5,022 bases of DNA from assembly GCA_016201645.1 (NCBI GenBank), contig JACQCL010000043.1, positions 1 through 5,022 on the forward strand, given 5' to 3'. Source of the stretch: Candidatus Rokuibacteriota bacterium (GTDB taxonomy: Bacteria; Methylomirabilota; Methylomirabilia; Rokubacteriales; CSP1-6). The notes beneath the pieces are model-generated. The model saw nothing but the letters and a program-made list of their open reading frames with translations, was not told the origin of the DNA and searched no databases. Shown here one piece after another: positions 1 to 5,022 of this stretch. The position numbers were made by a program, and so were the translations under genes. Each line of letters starts with the position of its first letter. Positions within the stretch are counted from its first letter, which is position 1.

Positions 1-111
1 CATGATCCGCTGGACGTTGCCCTGGACGGCATCTTTGGGCGCGTACCCGAACCCCATCAGGAGCCCCGCGACCAGGGCCAGCGCCGCCAGCCAGCCGAGC
101 CATCGCGTCAT
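1..111 (-). CDS. ccmC: Cytochrome c maturation protein CcmC, N-terminal fragment (runs off the left edge)
   Basis: Only the first 37 codons are present, starting at an ATG whose A is at 111. Residues 3-21 form a hydrophobic membrane helix. The following residues, YAPKDAVQGNVQRIM (23-37), match the conserved segment after the first helix in CcmC/CcsA-type haem proteins. In the family, CcmC is a multi-pass inner-membrane protein with a periplasmic tryptophan-rich WWD motif that loads haem onto the chaperone CcmE; that motif would lie outside the window. The gene starts 3 bases after the ccmB stop, and a GAGG inside the ccmB end, 8 bases before the ATG, can serve as ribosome binding site. The ccmA-ccmB-ccmC order supports the call. 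Because only the N-terminus is seen, a related CcsA-type protein cannot be fully excluded. Confidence 0.85.
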   Translation of the reverse strand, partial: MTRWLGWLAALALVAGLLMGFGYAPKDAVQGNVQRIM

Positions 112-114
112 CCC

Positions 115-792
115 TTAGGCCTCGAGGATGAACTCAAACGTGAGGAGGCCGACGAGGAGATACACGAGGTCCGCGGCGGCGAGGAGCTTGAGCCAATGGC
201 CAACGTCCGCCAGGGCCAGCCCCTGGAAGACTGCTTCTGTGGCCTTTACTGTCCCCAGAAGCACGGGCACCTGCACGGGCAGGAGCAGCAGCGGAAAAAG
301 CAACTCGCGGGCTCTCAACTGGCTCGTCATGGCCCCGAAGAGCGTGCCGACGGCGGCGAGGCCCACCGTGCCGAGAAGGATCACCAGTGACAGCGGGGCG
401 AGGGACGGCCAGAGATCAACATTGTAGAAGATCCCGAAGAGGCTCAACAGCACGACCTCGACTGCCGCCATGAGGAGAAAATTCCCCGCGAGCTTCCCCA
501 GGTAGATAGCACCCTTATCGCCCGCGGTCAACACAAGCCCCTCCCAGCAGTCGTTTTCCCGCTCGACGATGAACGTCCGTCCCAGCGCCAGAAGCCCGGC
601 CAGGATGAAACCCAACCAGAGCAGGCCGGGGAGGACCGCGACGAGCCGCTCGCGGTCGGGACCGAGGGCGAACTCAAAAAGGAAGAGCAGCAGGAGGGCG
701 AAGAAGAAGAGCGCGTTCAGGCTTTCCTTGCTCCGCCGCTCGGTCAGGAGGTCCTTCCAGAGGATGATCCACGCGCGCCTGGCAAACGTCAC
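115..792 (-). CDS. ccmB: Haem exporter / cytochrome c maturation membrane subunit CcmB
   Basis: This 225-residue protein has the usual CcmB length (about 220). It is the integral-membrane partner of the ATPase CcmA in System I cytochrome c biogenesis, which acts with CcmC to release haem-loaded CcmE. Visible features are an N-terminal amphipathic stretch with WKDLLTERRSKES (12-24) and about six membrane segments (near 27-43, 50-72, 101-122, 128-150, 159-182 and 195-222). Between the second and third helices lies the conserved loop RTFIVERENDCWEGL (72-86). The reading frame stays open upstream inside ccmA, but that extension is arginine- and proline-rich and unlike CcmB. I chose the GTG at 792, which overlaps the ccmA TGA as GTGA and places TFARRAW at the N-terminus as in homologues. 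The overlap implies translational coupling with ccmA. Confidence 0.92.
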   Translation of the reverse strand: MTFARRAWIILWKDLLTERRSKESLNALFFFALLLLFLFEFALGPDRERLVAVLPGLLWLGFILAGLLALGRTFIVERENDCWEGLVLTAGDKGAIYLGKLAGNFLLMAAVEVVLLSLFGIFYNVDLWPSLAPLSLVILLGTVGLAAVGTLFGAMTSQLRARELLFPLLLLPVQVPVLLGTVKATEAVFQGLALADVGHWLKLLAAADLVYLLVGLLTFEFILEA

Positions 793-1529
793 GAGCCGTT
801 CTCCGTGTGCAGGGCGTAGAGGCGGTGGAGCTCTTCCAGGTCGAGAGAGGTGCGAGCACGGTCCAGGACGATCCGACCACCGGCCAGGATCGCGACCCGG
901 TCGGCGATCCCGAGGCCACGACCGAAGCTGTGCGTCGCCATGAGGACCGTGCCGCCCGTGCTCTTGAAGGCCAGCAGGGCTTCTTCGAGCCACTTCTTCC
1001 CCTGCTGGTCGAGCCCGGCGAAGGGCTCGTCCAGAAGCAGCAGCTCCGGGGCGCCCAGCAATGCGCGAGCCAGCGCCAGCCTCCGCTTCATCCCGCTCGA
1101 GAAGGTCCGAGCCCGCTCTCCGGCCACGGCCTCCAGCTCGACGGCAGCGAGAGCCTTCCTGAGGGCGCCGCCGTCGGCCGGGAGTCCCGCCATCGTGGCC
1201 CAGAACCGGAGGTTCTCCTCGGCGGTGAGATCCTCGTAGACGTAGCTGCCGTGGGCCAGGAGGCCCACCCGTTGCCGGATCGATTCTGCCTCCCTGAGCA
1301 GATCGAAGGCGCCCACGCGGCCGCGCCCGGACGACGGTCTGAGGAGCGTGGCCAGGATCTTCAGGAGCGTCGTCTTTCCAGACCCGTTCGGCCCCAGGAG
1401 CGTCACCACCTCCCCCCGGTCGAGGCAGAGATCCACGCGGTCCAGGACGACATTCGCCCCGAATGCCTTCCGTACTTCCTGGATGTCAACGGCGCGCTGA
1501 CTCGCGGATGGGGAAAGGTCCTGGGTCAT
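789..1529 (-). CDS. ccmA: Cytochrome c maturation ABC transporter ATPase CcmA
   Basis: This is a 246-residue cytoplasmic ABC ATPase that powers the CcmB membrane subunit. In order it shows Walker A GPNGSGKT (46-53), a Q-loop region reading GLLAHGSYVYEDLTAEENL (89-107), the signature FSSGM (143-147), Walker B LLLLDEP (163-169), the D-loop GLD (172-174) and the switch histidine H200 in MATHS. Histidine at 93 instead of the usual Q-loop glutamine, followed by a tyrosine, E-x-LTAEENL pattern, is typical of CcmA and separates it from general importer ATPases. An in-frame TTG at 1562 would add 11 residues. I prefer the ATG at 1529 because GGGAG (1536-1540) sits 6 bases upstream. It is followed directly by ccmB through a GTGA overlap. 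The protein is somewhat longer than the roughly 207-residue E. coli CcmA, with an extra C-terminal tail after the H-loop region. Confidence 0.93.
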   Translation of the reverse strand: MTQDLSPSASQRAVDIQEVRKAFGANVVLDRVDLCLDRGEVVTLLGPNGSGKTTLLKILATLLRPSSGRGRVGAFDLLREAESIRQRVGLLAHGSYVYEDLTAEENLRFWATMAGLPADGGALRKALAAVELEAVAGERARTFSSGMKRRLALARALLGAPELLLLDEPFAGLDQQGKKWLEEALLAFKSTGGTVLMATHSFGRGLGIADRVAILAGGRIVLDRARTSLDLEELHRLYALHTENGS

Positions 1530-1535
1530 TCTGGG

Positions 1536-1540
1536 CTCCC
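1536..1540 (-). promoter_or_regulatory. Ribosome binding site that decides the ccmA start
   Basis: On the minus strand GGGAG lies 6 bases before the ATG at 1529. No comparable site precedes the alternative TTG at 1562, so this site favours the shorter protein. Confidence 0.6.
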
Positions 1541-1562
1541 TGGGCCACGGTAATGGGCGCAA

Positions 1563-1630
1563 GCGCGAGCGAAGCGACGACCCAGCCGCAAGGGCTGGGT
1601 GCCCGCAAAGGTTGCTCGCTACGCTCGCGC
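1563..1630. repeat. Nested inverted repeat with predicted three-way-junction fold, between htpX and ccmA
   Basis: Outer arms at 1563-1577 and 1616-1630 are complementary at 14 of 15 positions. Inside them are two further hairpins. The first is a perfect 8-bp stem, 1580-1587 (ACCCAGCC) with 1593-1600 (GGCTGGGT), closing the 5-base loop GCAAG. The second is a small 4-bp stem, 1605-1608 (GCAA) with 1612-1615 (TTGC), closing the loop AGG directly against the outer stem. The element fills much of the 132-base spacer between the htpX stop and the ccmA start. Neither strand has a T-run after the stems, so it does not look like a classical intrinsic terminator. It may be a REP-like dispersed palindrome, an mRNA processing or stability element within an htpX-ccm transcript, or a weak factor-assisted terminator. 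The pairing is directly visible; the function is unknown. Confidence 0.6.
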
Positions 1631-1661
1631 GTCCGCCCTGTCACCTGTTGCGGGCGGGTCG

Positions 1662-2507
1662 TCAGACGCGCATCGAGCGCAGGCGCGCGATTCGCTCCTC
1701 GATCGGCGGGTGAGTCGAGAAGAGCCTGAGCAGGCTCCGGCCGCTCAGCGGGTTGACGATGAAGAGGTGGGCCGTCGCCGGGGTTGCGTCCATCGGCACT
1801 GCCTGCGAGGCCGTGTCGAGCTTCTCCAAGGCCTTGGCGAGTCCCCACGTCTTCCCCGCGAGCTTGGCCCCGCTGGCGTCGGCCTGAAACTCCCGGGCGC
1901 GGGAAACCATAAGCTGAATCAGCATCGCCGCGAAGGGGGCCAGGATCGCCATCAGGAGGGCCCCGAAGACGCCGCCTCCCTCCTCCTCCTCGTCGCGCCG
2001 TCCCCCGAAGATCGCCGCCCACTGCGCCATGTGGGCCAGGTAGGTGATGGCCCCCGCCAGGGTGGCGGCGATGGTCGCGATCAGCACGTCCCGGTTCTTC
2101 ACGTGGGAAAGCTCGTGAGCCAGCACGCCCTCCAGCTCCTCCGCATCCAGGGTTCTCATGATCCCTTCGGTGACCGCGACGGCCGCGTGCTGGGGATTCC
2201 GGCCGGTCGCGAAGGCGTTGGGCGCCTCGCTCGGAATCAGGTACACGCGCGGCATGGGGATCGCGGCGCGCGTCGCCAGGGTGCGGACGATCCGGTAGAG
2301 CGCCGGGGCCTGGGATTCCTCGATCGGCTGGGCCCTGTACATGGCGAGCACGATCCTGTCGGAGAACCAGTAGGTGGCCAGGTTCATCAGCAGGGCGAAG
2401 AAGAAGGCCACGAGCATGCCTTGCTGACCCCCGATCGCCCCCCCGATCAGGACGAAAAGCGCGGTGAGGACTGCCAAGAGCAGCGCGGTCTTAAACATGT
2501 TCGACAT
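1662..2507 (-). CDS. htpX: Membrane zinc metalloprotease HtpX (M48 family)
   Basis: This 281-residue protein has the usual HtpX length. HtpX is an inner-membrane protease with a cytoplasmic active site that helps remove misfolded membrane proteins alongside FtsH. Two hydrophobic segments at the N-terminus (about 7-26 and 30-48) are followed by the family segment YWFSDRIVLAMYRAQ (46-60) and NAFATGRNPQHAAVAVTEG (97-115). The zinc site is HELSH (131-135), with the third ligand E206 in REFQAD (205-210). Further hydrophobic stretches are near 141-166 and 180-202, separated by an acidic and glycine-rich loop containing DEEEE (172-176). The C-terminus has the typical STHPPIEERIARL. I chose the ATG at 2507 because GGAGGG (2517-2522) is 9 bases upstream. 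The ATG at 2498 (MFKTALLL) is a real alternative, with AGGAG (2510-2514) 11 bases before it. An open frame back to a TTG at 2579 covers the promoter and is rejected. Confidence 0.95.
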   Translation of the reverse strand: MSNMFKTALLLAVLTALFVLIGGAIGGQQGMLVAFFFALLMNLATYWFSDRIVLAMYRAQPIEESQAPALYRIVRTLATRAAIPMPRVYLIPSEAPNAFATGRNPQHAAVAVTEGIMRTLDAEELEGVLAHELSHVKNRDVLIATIAATLAGAITYLAHMAQWAAIFGGRRDEEEEGGGVFGALLMAILAPFAAMLIQLMVSRAREFQADASGAKLAGKTWGLAKALEKLDTASQAVPMDATPATAHLFIVNPLSGRSLLRLFSTHPPIEERIARLRSMRV

Positions 2508-2528
2508 AGCTCCTATCCCTCCGTTCGG

Positions 2529-2557
2529 AATGTAGCAGGCACCCGTTAACCCGTCAA
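2529..2557 (-). promoter_or_regulatory. Candidate sigma-70-type promoter for htpX
   Basis: On the minus strand a -35 box TTGACG (2552-2557) is followed after 17 bases by a -10 box TACATT (2529-2534). Transcription would begin near 2522, giving a leader of about 15 bases that consists mainly of the htpX ribosome binding region. The -35 matches consensus at 5 of 6 positions and the -10 at 4 of 6. The placement is convincing, but it has not been tested against background. Confidence 0.45.
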
Positions 2558-2572
2558 GGAACCACCTTTCCC

Positions 2573-2602
2573 TTGACAATCTGCGCCGGGCACGTTTATA
2601 CT
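2573..2602 (+). promoter_or_regulatory. Strong candidate sigma-70-type promoter for the yceD-rpmF-plsX-fabH operon
   Basis: A perfect -35 box TTGACA (2573-2578) and a -10 box TATACT (2597-2602, 5 of 6 matches) are 18 bases apart. Transcription would begin near 2609, leaving a leader of about 45 bases before the yceD ATG. The region is AT-richer than the surrounding coding DNA, as expected for a promoter. Its -35 box lies 15 bases from the -35 box of the divergent htpX promoter. Confidence 0.65.
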
Positions 2603-2653
2603 GAGCCGATTTCTGAAAATCCCTTTATTCATCGAAAGTTAAGCTTGGTTTGC

Positions 2654-3169
2654 ATGATCATCCGGGTATCAGAAATTCCCGAGGCGGGACTCGCGATCGA
2701 AGGGGTCGGCGAGTTCCCCCACCCGTTCCAGGACGCCGCCTGGACGCTCGAGGCTCTGTCGCTCTTTGTCGAGAAGGACAAGAACGACGTGTGCGTCCGC
2801 GGGCGCCTCAGCTCCAGTGTTCCCCAGACCTGCAGCCGGTGCCTCCAGCAGTTCGCCTTTACGGTGAGCGCGGACGTGGACACCCGCTTCTGCCCGCGTC
2901 CGGTGGGCCGGGATGAGGAAGTTGAACTCACTGCCGACGATCTCGAAGTGGATTTCTACGCCGATGATCTCCTCGACCTGAACCGGGTGGTCCAAACCGA
3001 GACGGAGCTGGGGCTGCCGATGAAGCCCCTCTGCCGCGGAGACTGCCGAGGGCTCTGTCCCGTCTGCGGTGGCAACCGCAACATCACCTCCTGCACGTGC
3101 GAGGTGCGGGTGCCCGATCCGCGGCTGGCCGCCCTCAAAGACCTTGCGGTGCGACTTTCCTCTCGATAG
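2654..3169 (+). CDS. yceD: YceD / DUF177 family protein (large-subunit rRNA accumulation protein)
   Basis: This 171-residue protein is recognised from its cysteine pattern and position before rpmF. It carries CSRC (60-63) in the central TCSRCLQQF segment, an acidic stretch (87-108), and a C-terminal cluster C127-x3-C131-x3-C135-x2-C138 followed by GGNRN and CTC (147-149). This fits the DUF177 pattern and suggests metal binding. In E. coli and plants, family members are needed for normal 23S rRNA accumulation; the exact biochemical role is not established. I chose the ATG at 2654 (MIIRVSEIPEAG) because it matches the usual short N-terminus. No clear Shine-Dalgarno sequence precedes it, and the in-frame TTG at 2645 is no better. 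The stop codon TAG overlaps the rpmF ribosome binding site, indicating one operon. Confidence 0.87.
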   Translation: MIIRVSEIPEAGLAIEGVGEFPHPFQDAAWTLEALSLFVEKDKNDVCVRGRLSSSVPQTCSRCLQQFAFTVSADVDTRFCPRPVGRDEEVELTADDLEVDFYADDLLDLNRVVQTETELGLPMKPLCRGDCRGLCPVCGGNRNITSCTCEVRVPDPRLAALKDLAVRLSSR

Positions 3170-3172
3170 GAG
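3168..3172 (+). promoter_or_regulatory. Ribosome binding site of rpmF
   Basis: AGGAG lies 10 bases before the rpmF ATG and shares its first two bases with the yceD stop codon. Ribosomes ending on yceD would expose or cover this site, so coupling of the two genes is plausible. Confidence 0.6.
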
Positions 3173-3182
3173 CGAACGCGTC

Positions 3183-3365
3183 ATGGCCCTTCCAAAGCGA
3201 CGACATTCCAAAGCCCGCGGCCGAAAGCGCCGGACCCACTACAAGCTGCCAGCCCCCACGCTCTCGGTCTGCCCCCAATGCCGCGAGACAAAGCTGCCCC
3301 ATCGGGTCTGTCCCCACTGTGGCTACTATAAGGGGCGGGAGATTCTGTCCGTCGAAGGGGCGTAG
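3183..3365 (+). CDS. rpmF: 50S ribosomal protein L32 (bL32), zinc-binding type
   Basis: This is a 60-residue basic protein of typical bL32 size, a component of the large ribosomal subunit. The N-terminus MALPKRRHSKARGRKRRTHY is diagnostic of the family. It is followed by a zinc ribbon with C30-x2-C33 and C43-x2-C46, so this is the four-cysteine (C+) form that binds zinc rather than the cysteine-free form. The C-terminus GYYKGREIL also matches the family. It lies 13 bases after yceD and 48 bases before plsX, the conserved position for rpmF at the head of the fatty acid synthesis genes. The presence of the zinc-dependent form raises the question of a zinc-independent copy elsewhere, which this window cannot answer. 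Confidence 0.97.
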   Translation: MALPKRRHSKARGRKRRTHYKLPAPTLSVCPQCRETKLPHRVCPHCGYYKGREILSVEGA

Positions 3366-3382
3366 TTCGACGCCGATCCCCC

Positions 3383-3395
3383 GGGCTTCGAGCCC
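3383..3395 (+). other. Small hairpin in the rpmF-plsX spacer
   Basis: GGGCT (3383-3387) and AGCCC (3391-3395) form a perfect 5-bp stem around the loop TCG. No T-run follows, so it is not an obvious terminator. It ends 4 bases before the GGAG (3400-3403) that serves as plsX ribosome binding site and could modestly influence translation or mRNA stability. It may also be chance in GC-rich DNA. Confidence 0.3.
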
Positions 3396-3413
3396 TCTCG
3401 GAGACCAGACCAC

Positions 3414-4442
3414 ATGAAGATCGCCGTGGACGCCATGGGGGGAGACTACGGTCCCGCCGTGGTCGTCGAGGGATCCGTGGCGGCTGCCCGCGAGTATCGC
3501 GCCGCCGTCACCCTCGTCGGCGACAAGAGCGCCATTGAGCGAGAGATCTCCCGGCTCGGCGCCTCCGGCCTGCCGCTCGGCATCCGGCATGCGTCGCAGG
3601 TCGTCGGCATGGCCGAAGCGCCTTCGCAGGCGCTCAGACGCAAGCGCGACTCCTCGCTCAGAGTGGCGGCGGAGCTGGTCAGGGAAGGGGAGGCTGCCGC
3701 CTTCGTGTCCGCCGGCAACACGGGCGCGGCCATGGCCATCGCGATGCACGTTCTCGGAGTGCTCCCCGGCGTGGACCGCCCGGCCATCGCCGTCGTCCTG
3801 CCGAGTCTCACCGGCTACACGGTGCTCATCGACGCCGGCGCCACCCTGGATCCCAAGCCGCGCCAGATCATCCAGTTCGCGGTCATGGGGCACGTTTATG
3901 CCCGGGACATTCTGGGCAAGCCCAACCCGCGCGTCGGGCTTCTCTCCGTCGGCGAGGAGGAGGGGAAGGGAACAGATCTGGAGCGGGAGGCCTTCGAGGA
4001 GCTCCGCGTGTCCTCGCTGAACTTCATCGGCAACATCGAGGGCCGGGACATCTATAACGGTGAGTGTGACGTGGTGGTCACCGACGGGTTCACGGGGAAC
4101 GTGGCGCTGAAGATCTCGGAGAGCCTGGCGGAGATGCTGGCGGTCATGATCCGGCAGGAGCTGACCCGCGACCTCCTTTCCAGGCTAGGTGCGCTGCTGT
4201 CGGCGCCGGCATTTTCCCGGTTCAAGAGACGGATCGATTACACCGAGATGGGCGGCGCGCCCCTCCTGGGGATCAACGGAGCCTCCATCATCTGCCATGG
4301 CGCTTCCCCCGTGAAGGCGATCAAGAACGCTATTCGGGTGGCGGCGGAGTGGGTCCAGCTGAACGTGAACGAGCACATCAAGACCGCCCTGGAAGCCGAA
4401 GCGATGCTCGCCCGCGAGGGGCGGGAGGGAGGCCGCGAATGA
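3414..4442 (+). CDS. plsX: Phosphate acyltransferase PlsX
   Basis: This 342-residue protein has the normal PlsX length. PlsX is a peripheral membrane enzyme that converts acyl-ACP and phosphate to acyl phosphate, the donor used by PlsY to acylate glycerol-3-phosphate in phospholipid synthesis. Family motifs are DAMGGD (6-11), FVSAGNTGAAMA (97-108), DRPAIAVVLP (121-130), VGLLSVGEEEGKGTDL (174-189), NIEGRDI (207-213), CDVVVTDGFTGNVALK (218-233) and GGAPLLGINGASIICHG (280-296). The segment DAGATLD (140-146) stands where many homologues read DVGANxD. The start ATG is preceded by GGAG (3400-3403) at 10 bases. The tail after about 320 is charged and ends in REGREGGRE, encoded by the purine-rich stretch that also supplies the fabH ribosome binding site. 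The stop overlaps fabH as ATGA. Confidence 0.97.
   Translation: MKIAVDAMGGDYGPAVVVEGSVAAAREYRAAVTLVGDKSAIEREISRLGASGLPLGIRHASQVVGMAEAPSQALRRKRDSSLRVAAELVREGEAAAFVSAGNTGAAMAIAMHVLGVLPGVDRPAIAVVLPSLTGYTVLIDAGATLDPKPRQIIQFAVMGHVYARDILGKPNPRVGLLSVGEEEGKGTDLEREAFEELRVSSLNFIGNIEGRDIYNGECDVVVTDGFTGNVALKISESLAEMLAVMIRQELTRDLLSRLGALLSAPAFSRFKRRIDYTEMGGAPLLGINGASIICHGASPVKAIKNAIRVAAEWVQLNVNEHIKTALEAEAMLAREGREGGRE
4427..4432 (+). promoter_or_regulatory. Ribosome binding site of fabH, inside the plsX 3' end
   Basis: GGGAGG lies 6 bases before the fabH ATG and is part of a tandem purine-rich stretch (about 4417-4432). It fixes the fabH start at the ATGA overlap. Confidence 0.65.
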
Positions 4443-5022
4443 GCCTGGCCAAGATCGTGGGCCTCGGGGCCTACGCGCCGAAGCGGATCCTGACGAACAA
4501 GGATCTGGAAAAGATGGTGGACACCTCGGACGAGTGGATCGTCCAGCGGACCGGCGTCCGCGAGCGCCACATCGTCGAGGAGGGCGAGGCGGCGTCCGAC
4601 CTCGCGGTGCGCGCGGCCCAGCAGGCACTCGAGCGGGCGGGCCTGGAGGCCACGGACGTTGACTTCATCGTGGTCGGCACGACCACCGGGGACATGCTGT
4701 TTCCCACCACCGCGAACTTGGTCCAGCACCGGCTCGGCTGCGGCACGGTGGGCTCCGCGGAGGTGTACACGGCGTGCGCCGGTTCCGTCTATTCGCTCTC
4801 GATCGGCGCGCAGTACGTCCAGACGGGCAAGTACCGGACCGTGCTCACGATCGGGGCGGAGGCGCTCTCGCGGATCATGGACTTCACCGACCGGAGCACG
4901 TGCATCCTCTTCGGGGACGCGGCCGGGGCCGCCGTGCTCCGGCTGTCCGAGGACGGCTCGGGGATCCTCGACACGGATCTCTACTCCGACGGGCAGTACG
5001 GGGATCTGCTCTACCAGGCCGC
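4439..5022 (+). CDS. fabH: Beta-ketoacyl-ACP synthase III FabH, N-terminal part (runs off the right edge)
   Basis: About 194 codons are visible of a family that is usually 310-330 residues. FabH condenses acetyl-CoA (or another short acyl-CoA) with malonyl-ACP to start fatty acid synthesis. The N-terminus IVGLGAYAPKRILTNKDLE and the motif DTSDEWIVQRTGVRERHI (28-45), with W33 and R37 of the CoA-binding region, are diagnostic. The expected active-site cysteine is C113 in YTACAGSVYSL (110-120). LSRIMDFTDRSTCILFGDAAGAAVL follows as in the family. The catalytic histidine and asparagine would lie beyond the window. The residue after CAG is serine, where many FabH proteins have phenylalanine, so primer preference may differ, or the protein may be a divergent KAS III. 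Placement directly after plsX with an ATGA overlap supports the fabH assignment over a secondary-metabolism paralogue. Confidence 0.93.
   Translation, partial: MSLAKIVGLGAYAPKRILTNKDLEKMVDTSDEWIVQRTGVRERHIVEEGEAASDLAVRAAQQALERAGLEATDVDFIVVGTTTGDMLFPTTANLVQHRLGCGTVGSAEVYTACAGSVYSLSIGAQYVQTGKYRTVLTIGAEALSRIMDFTDRSTCILFGDAAGAAVLRLSEDGSGILDTDLYSDGQYGDLLYQA

Noticed and set aside
793..993. N-terminal extension of ccmB upstream of the GTG at 792
   Set aside because: The added residues are arginine- and proline-rich, overlap the ccmA coding sequence and do not resemble CcmB. The GTGA overlap gives the normal family length.
807..1553. Plus-strand open frame (248 codons) opposite ccmA
   Set aside because: It mirrors the well-supported ccmA gene and has no family motifs or good ribosome binding site.
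1580..1600. Intrinsic terminator after htpX
   Set aside because: The stem is perfect, but neither strand has a following T-run, so it does not meet the classical pattern.
1633..1657. CCGCCC / GGGCGG pairing just after the htpX stop
   Set aside because: Six base pairs with a 14-base loop in GC-rich DNA are easily expected by chance, and no T-run follows.
1599..2549. Long plus-strand open frame (316 codons) opposite htpX
   Set aside because: Its translation is low-complexity, rich in R, G, Q, H and E, with no recognisable domain. It is antisense to a clear htpX and is a typical by-product of GC-rich codon usage.
3135..3893. Minus-strand open frame (252 codons) opposite rpmF and plsX
   Set aside because: It runs antisense across two genes with clear motifs, and its composition (many H, D, G and R) is that of a shadow frame.
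4238..4974. Minus-strand open frames opposite the plsX end and fabH
   Set aside because: The plus strand carries an uninterrupted FabH reading frame with its catalytic cysteine motif; the antisense frames show no recognisable features.

Overview
The window is GC-rich bacterial chromosome (roughly two thirds GC by eye). It is densely coding, with two gene blocks that diverge from one short intergenic region at about 2508-2653. All recognised genes are housekeeping or respiratory types. I see no tRNA, rRNA, CRISPR array, transposase, phage gene or other clear mobile element. The System I cytochrome c maturation genes (ccmABC) and the four-cysteine L32 protein fit a respiring, probably diderm bacterium. 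The overall look resembles uncultured high-GC lineages such as Methylomirabilota/Rokubacteria or deltaproteobacteria-like groups, but this placement is a weak inference that the window alone cannot settle.

Left block, minus strand, read from about 2507 down to 1: htpX (membrane zinc protease), a 132-base spacer holding a nested inverted repeat, then ccmA, ccmB and the first 37 codons of ccmC, which runs off the left edge. The ccm genes are packed tightly: ccmA and ccmB overlap in a GTGA, and ccmB and ccmC are 3 bases apart. CcmA and CcmB form the ABC ATPase and membrane subunits that act with CcmC to deliver and release haem-loaded CcmE for c-type cytochrome assembly. HtpX is a membrane protein quality-control protease. 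Its position just upstream suggests possible co-transcription, although the structured spacer may separate the two.

Right block, plus strand, 2654 to the right edge: yceD (DUF177), rpmF (ribosomal protein L32), plsX (phosphate acyltransferase) and a 5' partial fabH (beta-ketoacyl-ACP synthase III). This is the widely conserved yceD-rpmF-plsX-fabH arrangement that joins ribosome assembly to the start of fatty acid and phospholipid synthesis. plsX and fabH overlap in an ATGA. A near-consensus sigma-70-type promoter (TTGACA, 18 bases, TATACT) lies in front of yceD, and a weaker one (TTGACG, 17 bases, TACATT) faces the other way towards htpX.

I found no convincing undescribed system. The points most worth a second look are the three-way-junction-like inverted repeat between htpX and ccmA, the back-to-back promoters, the yceD start without a visible Shine-Dalgarno site, and some non-canonical residues next to otherwise conserved motifs in FabH and PlsX.
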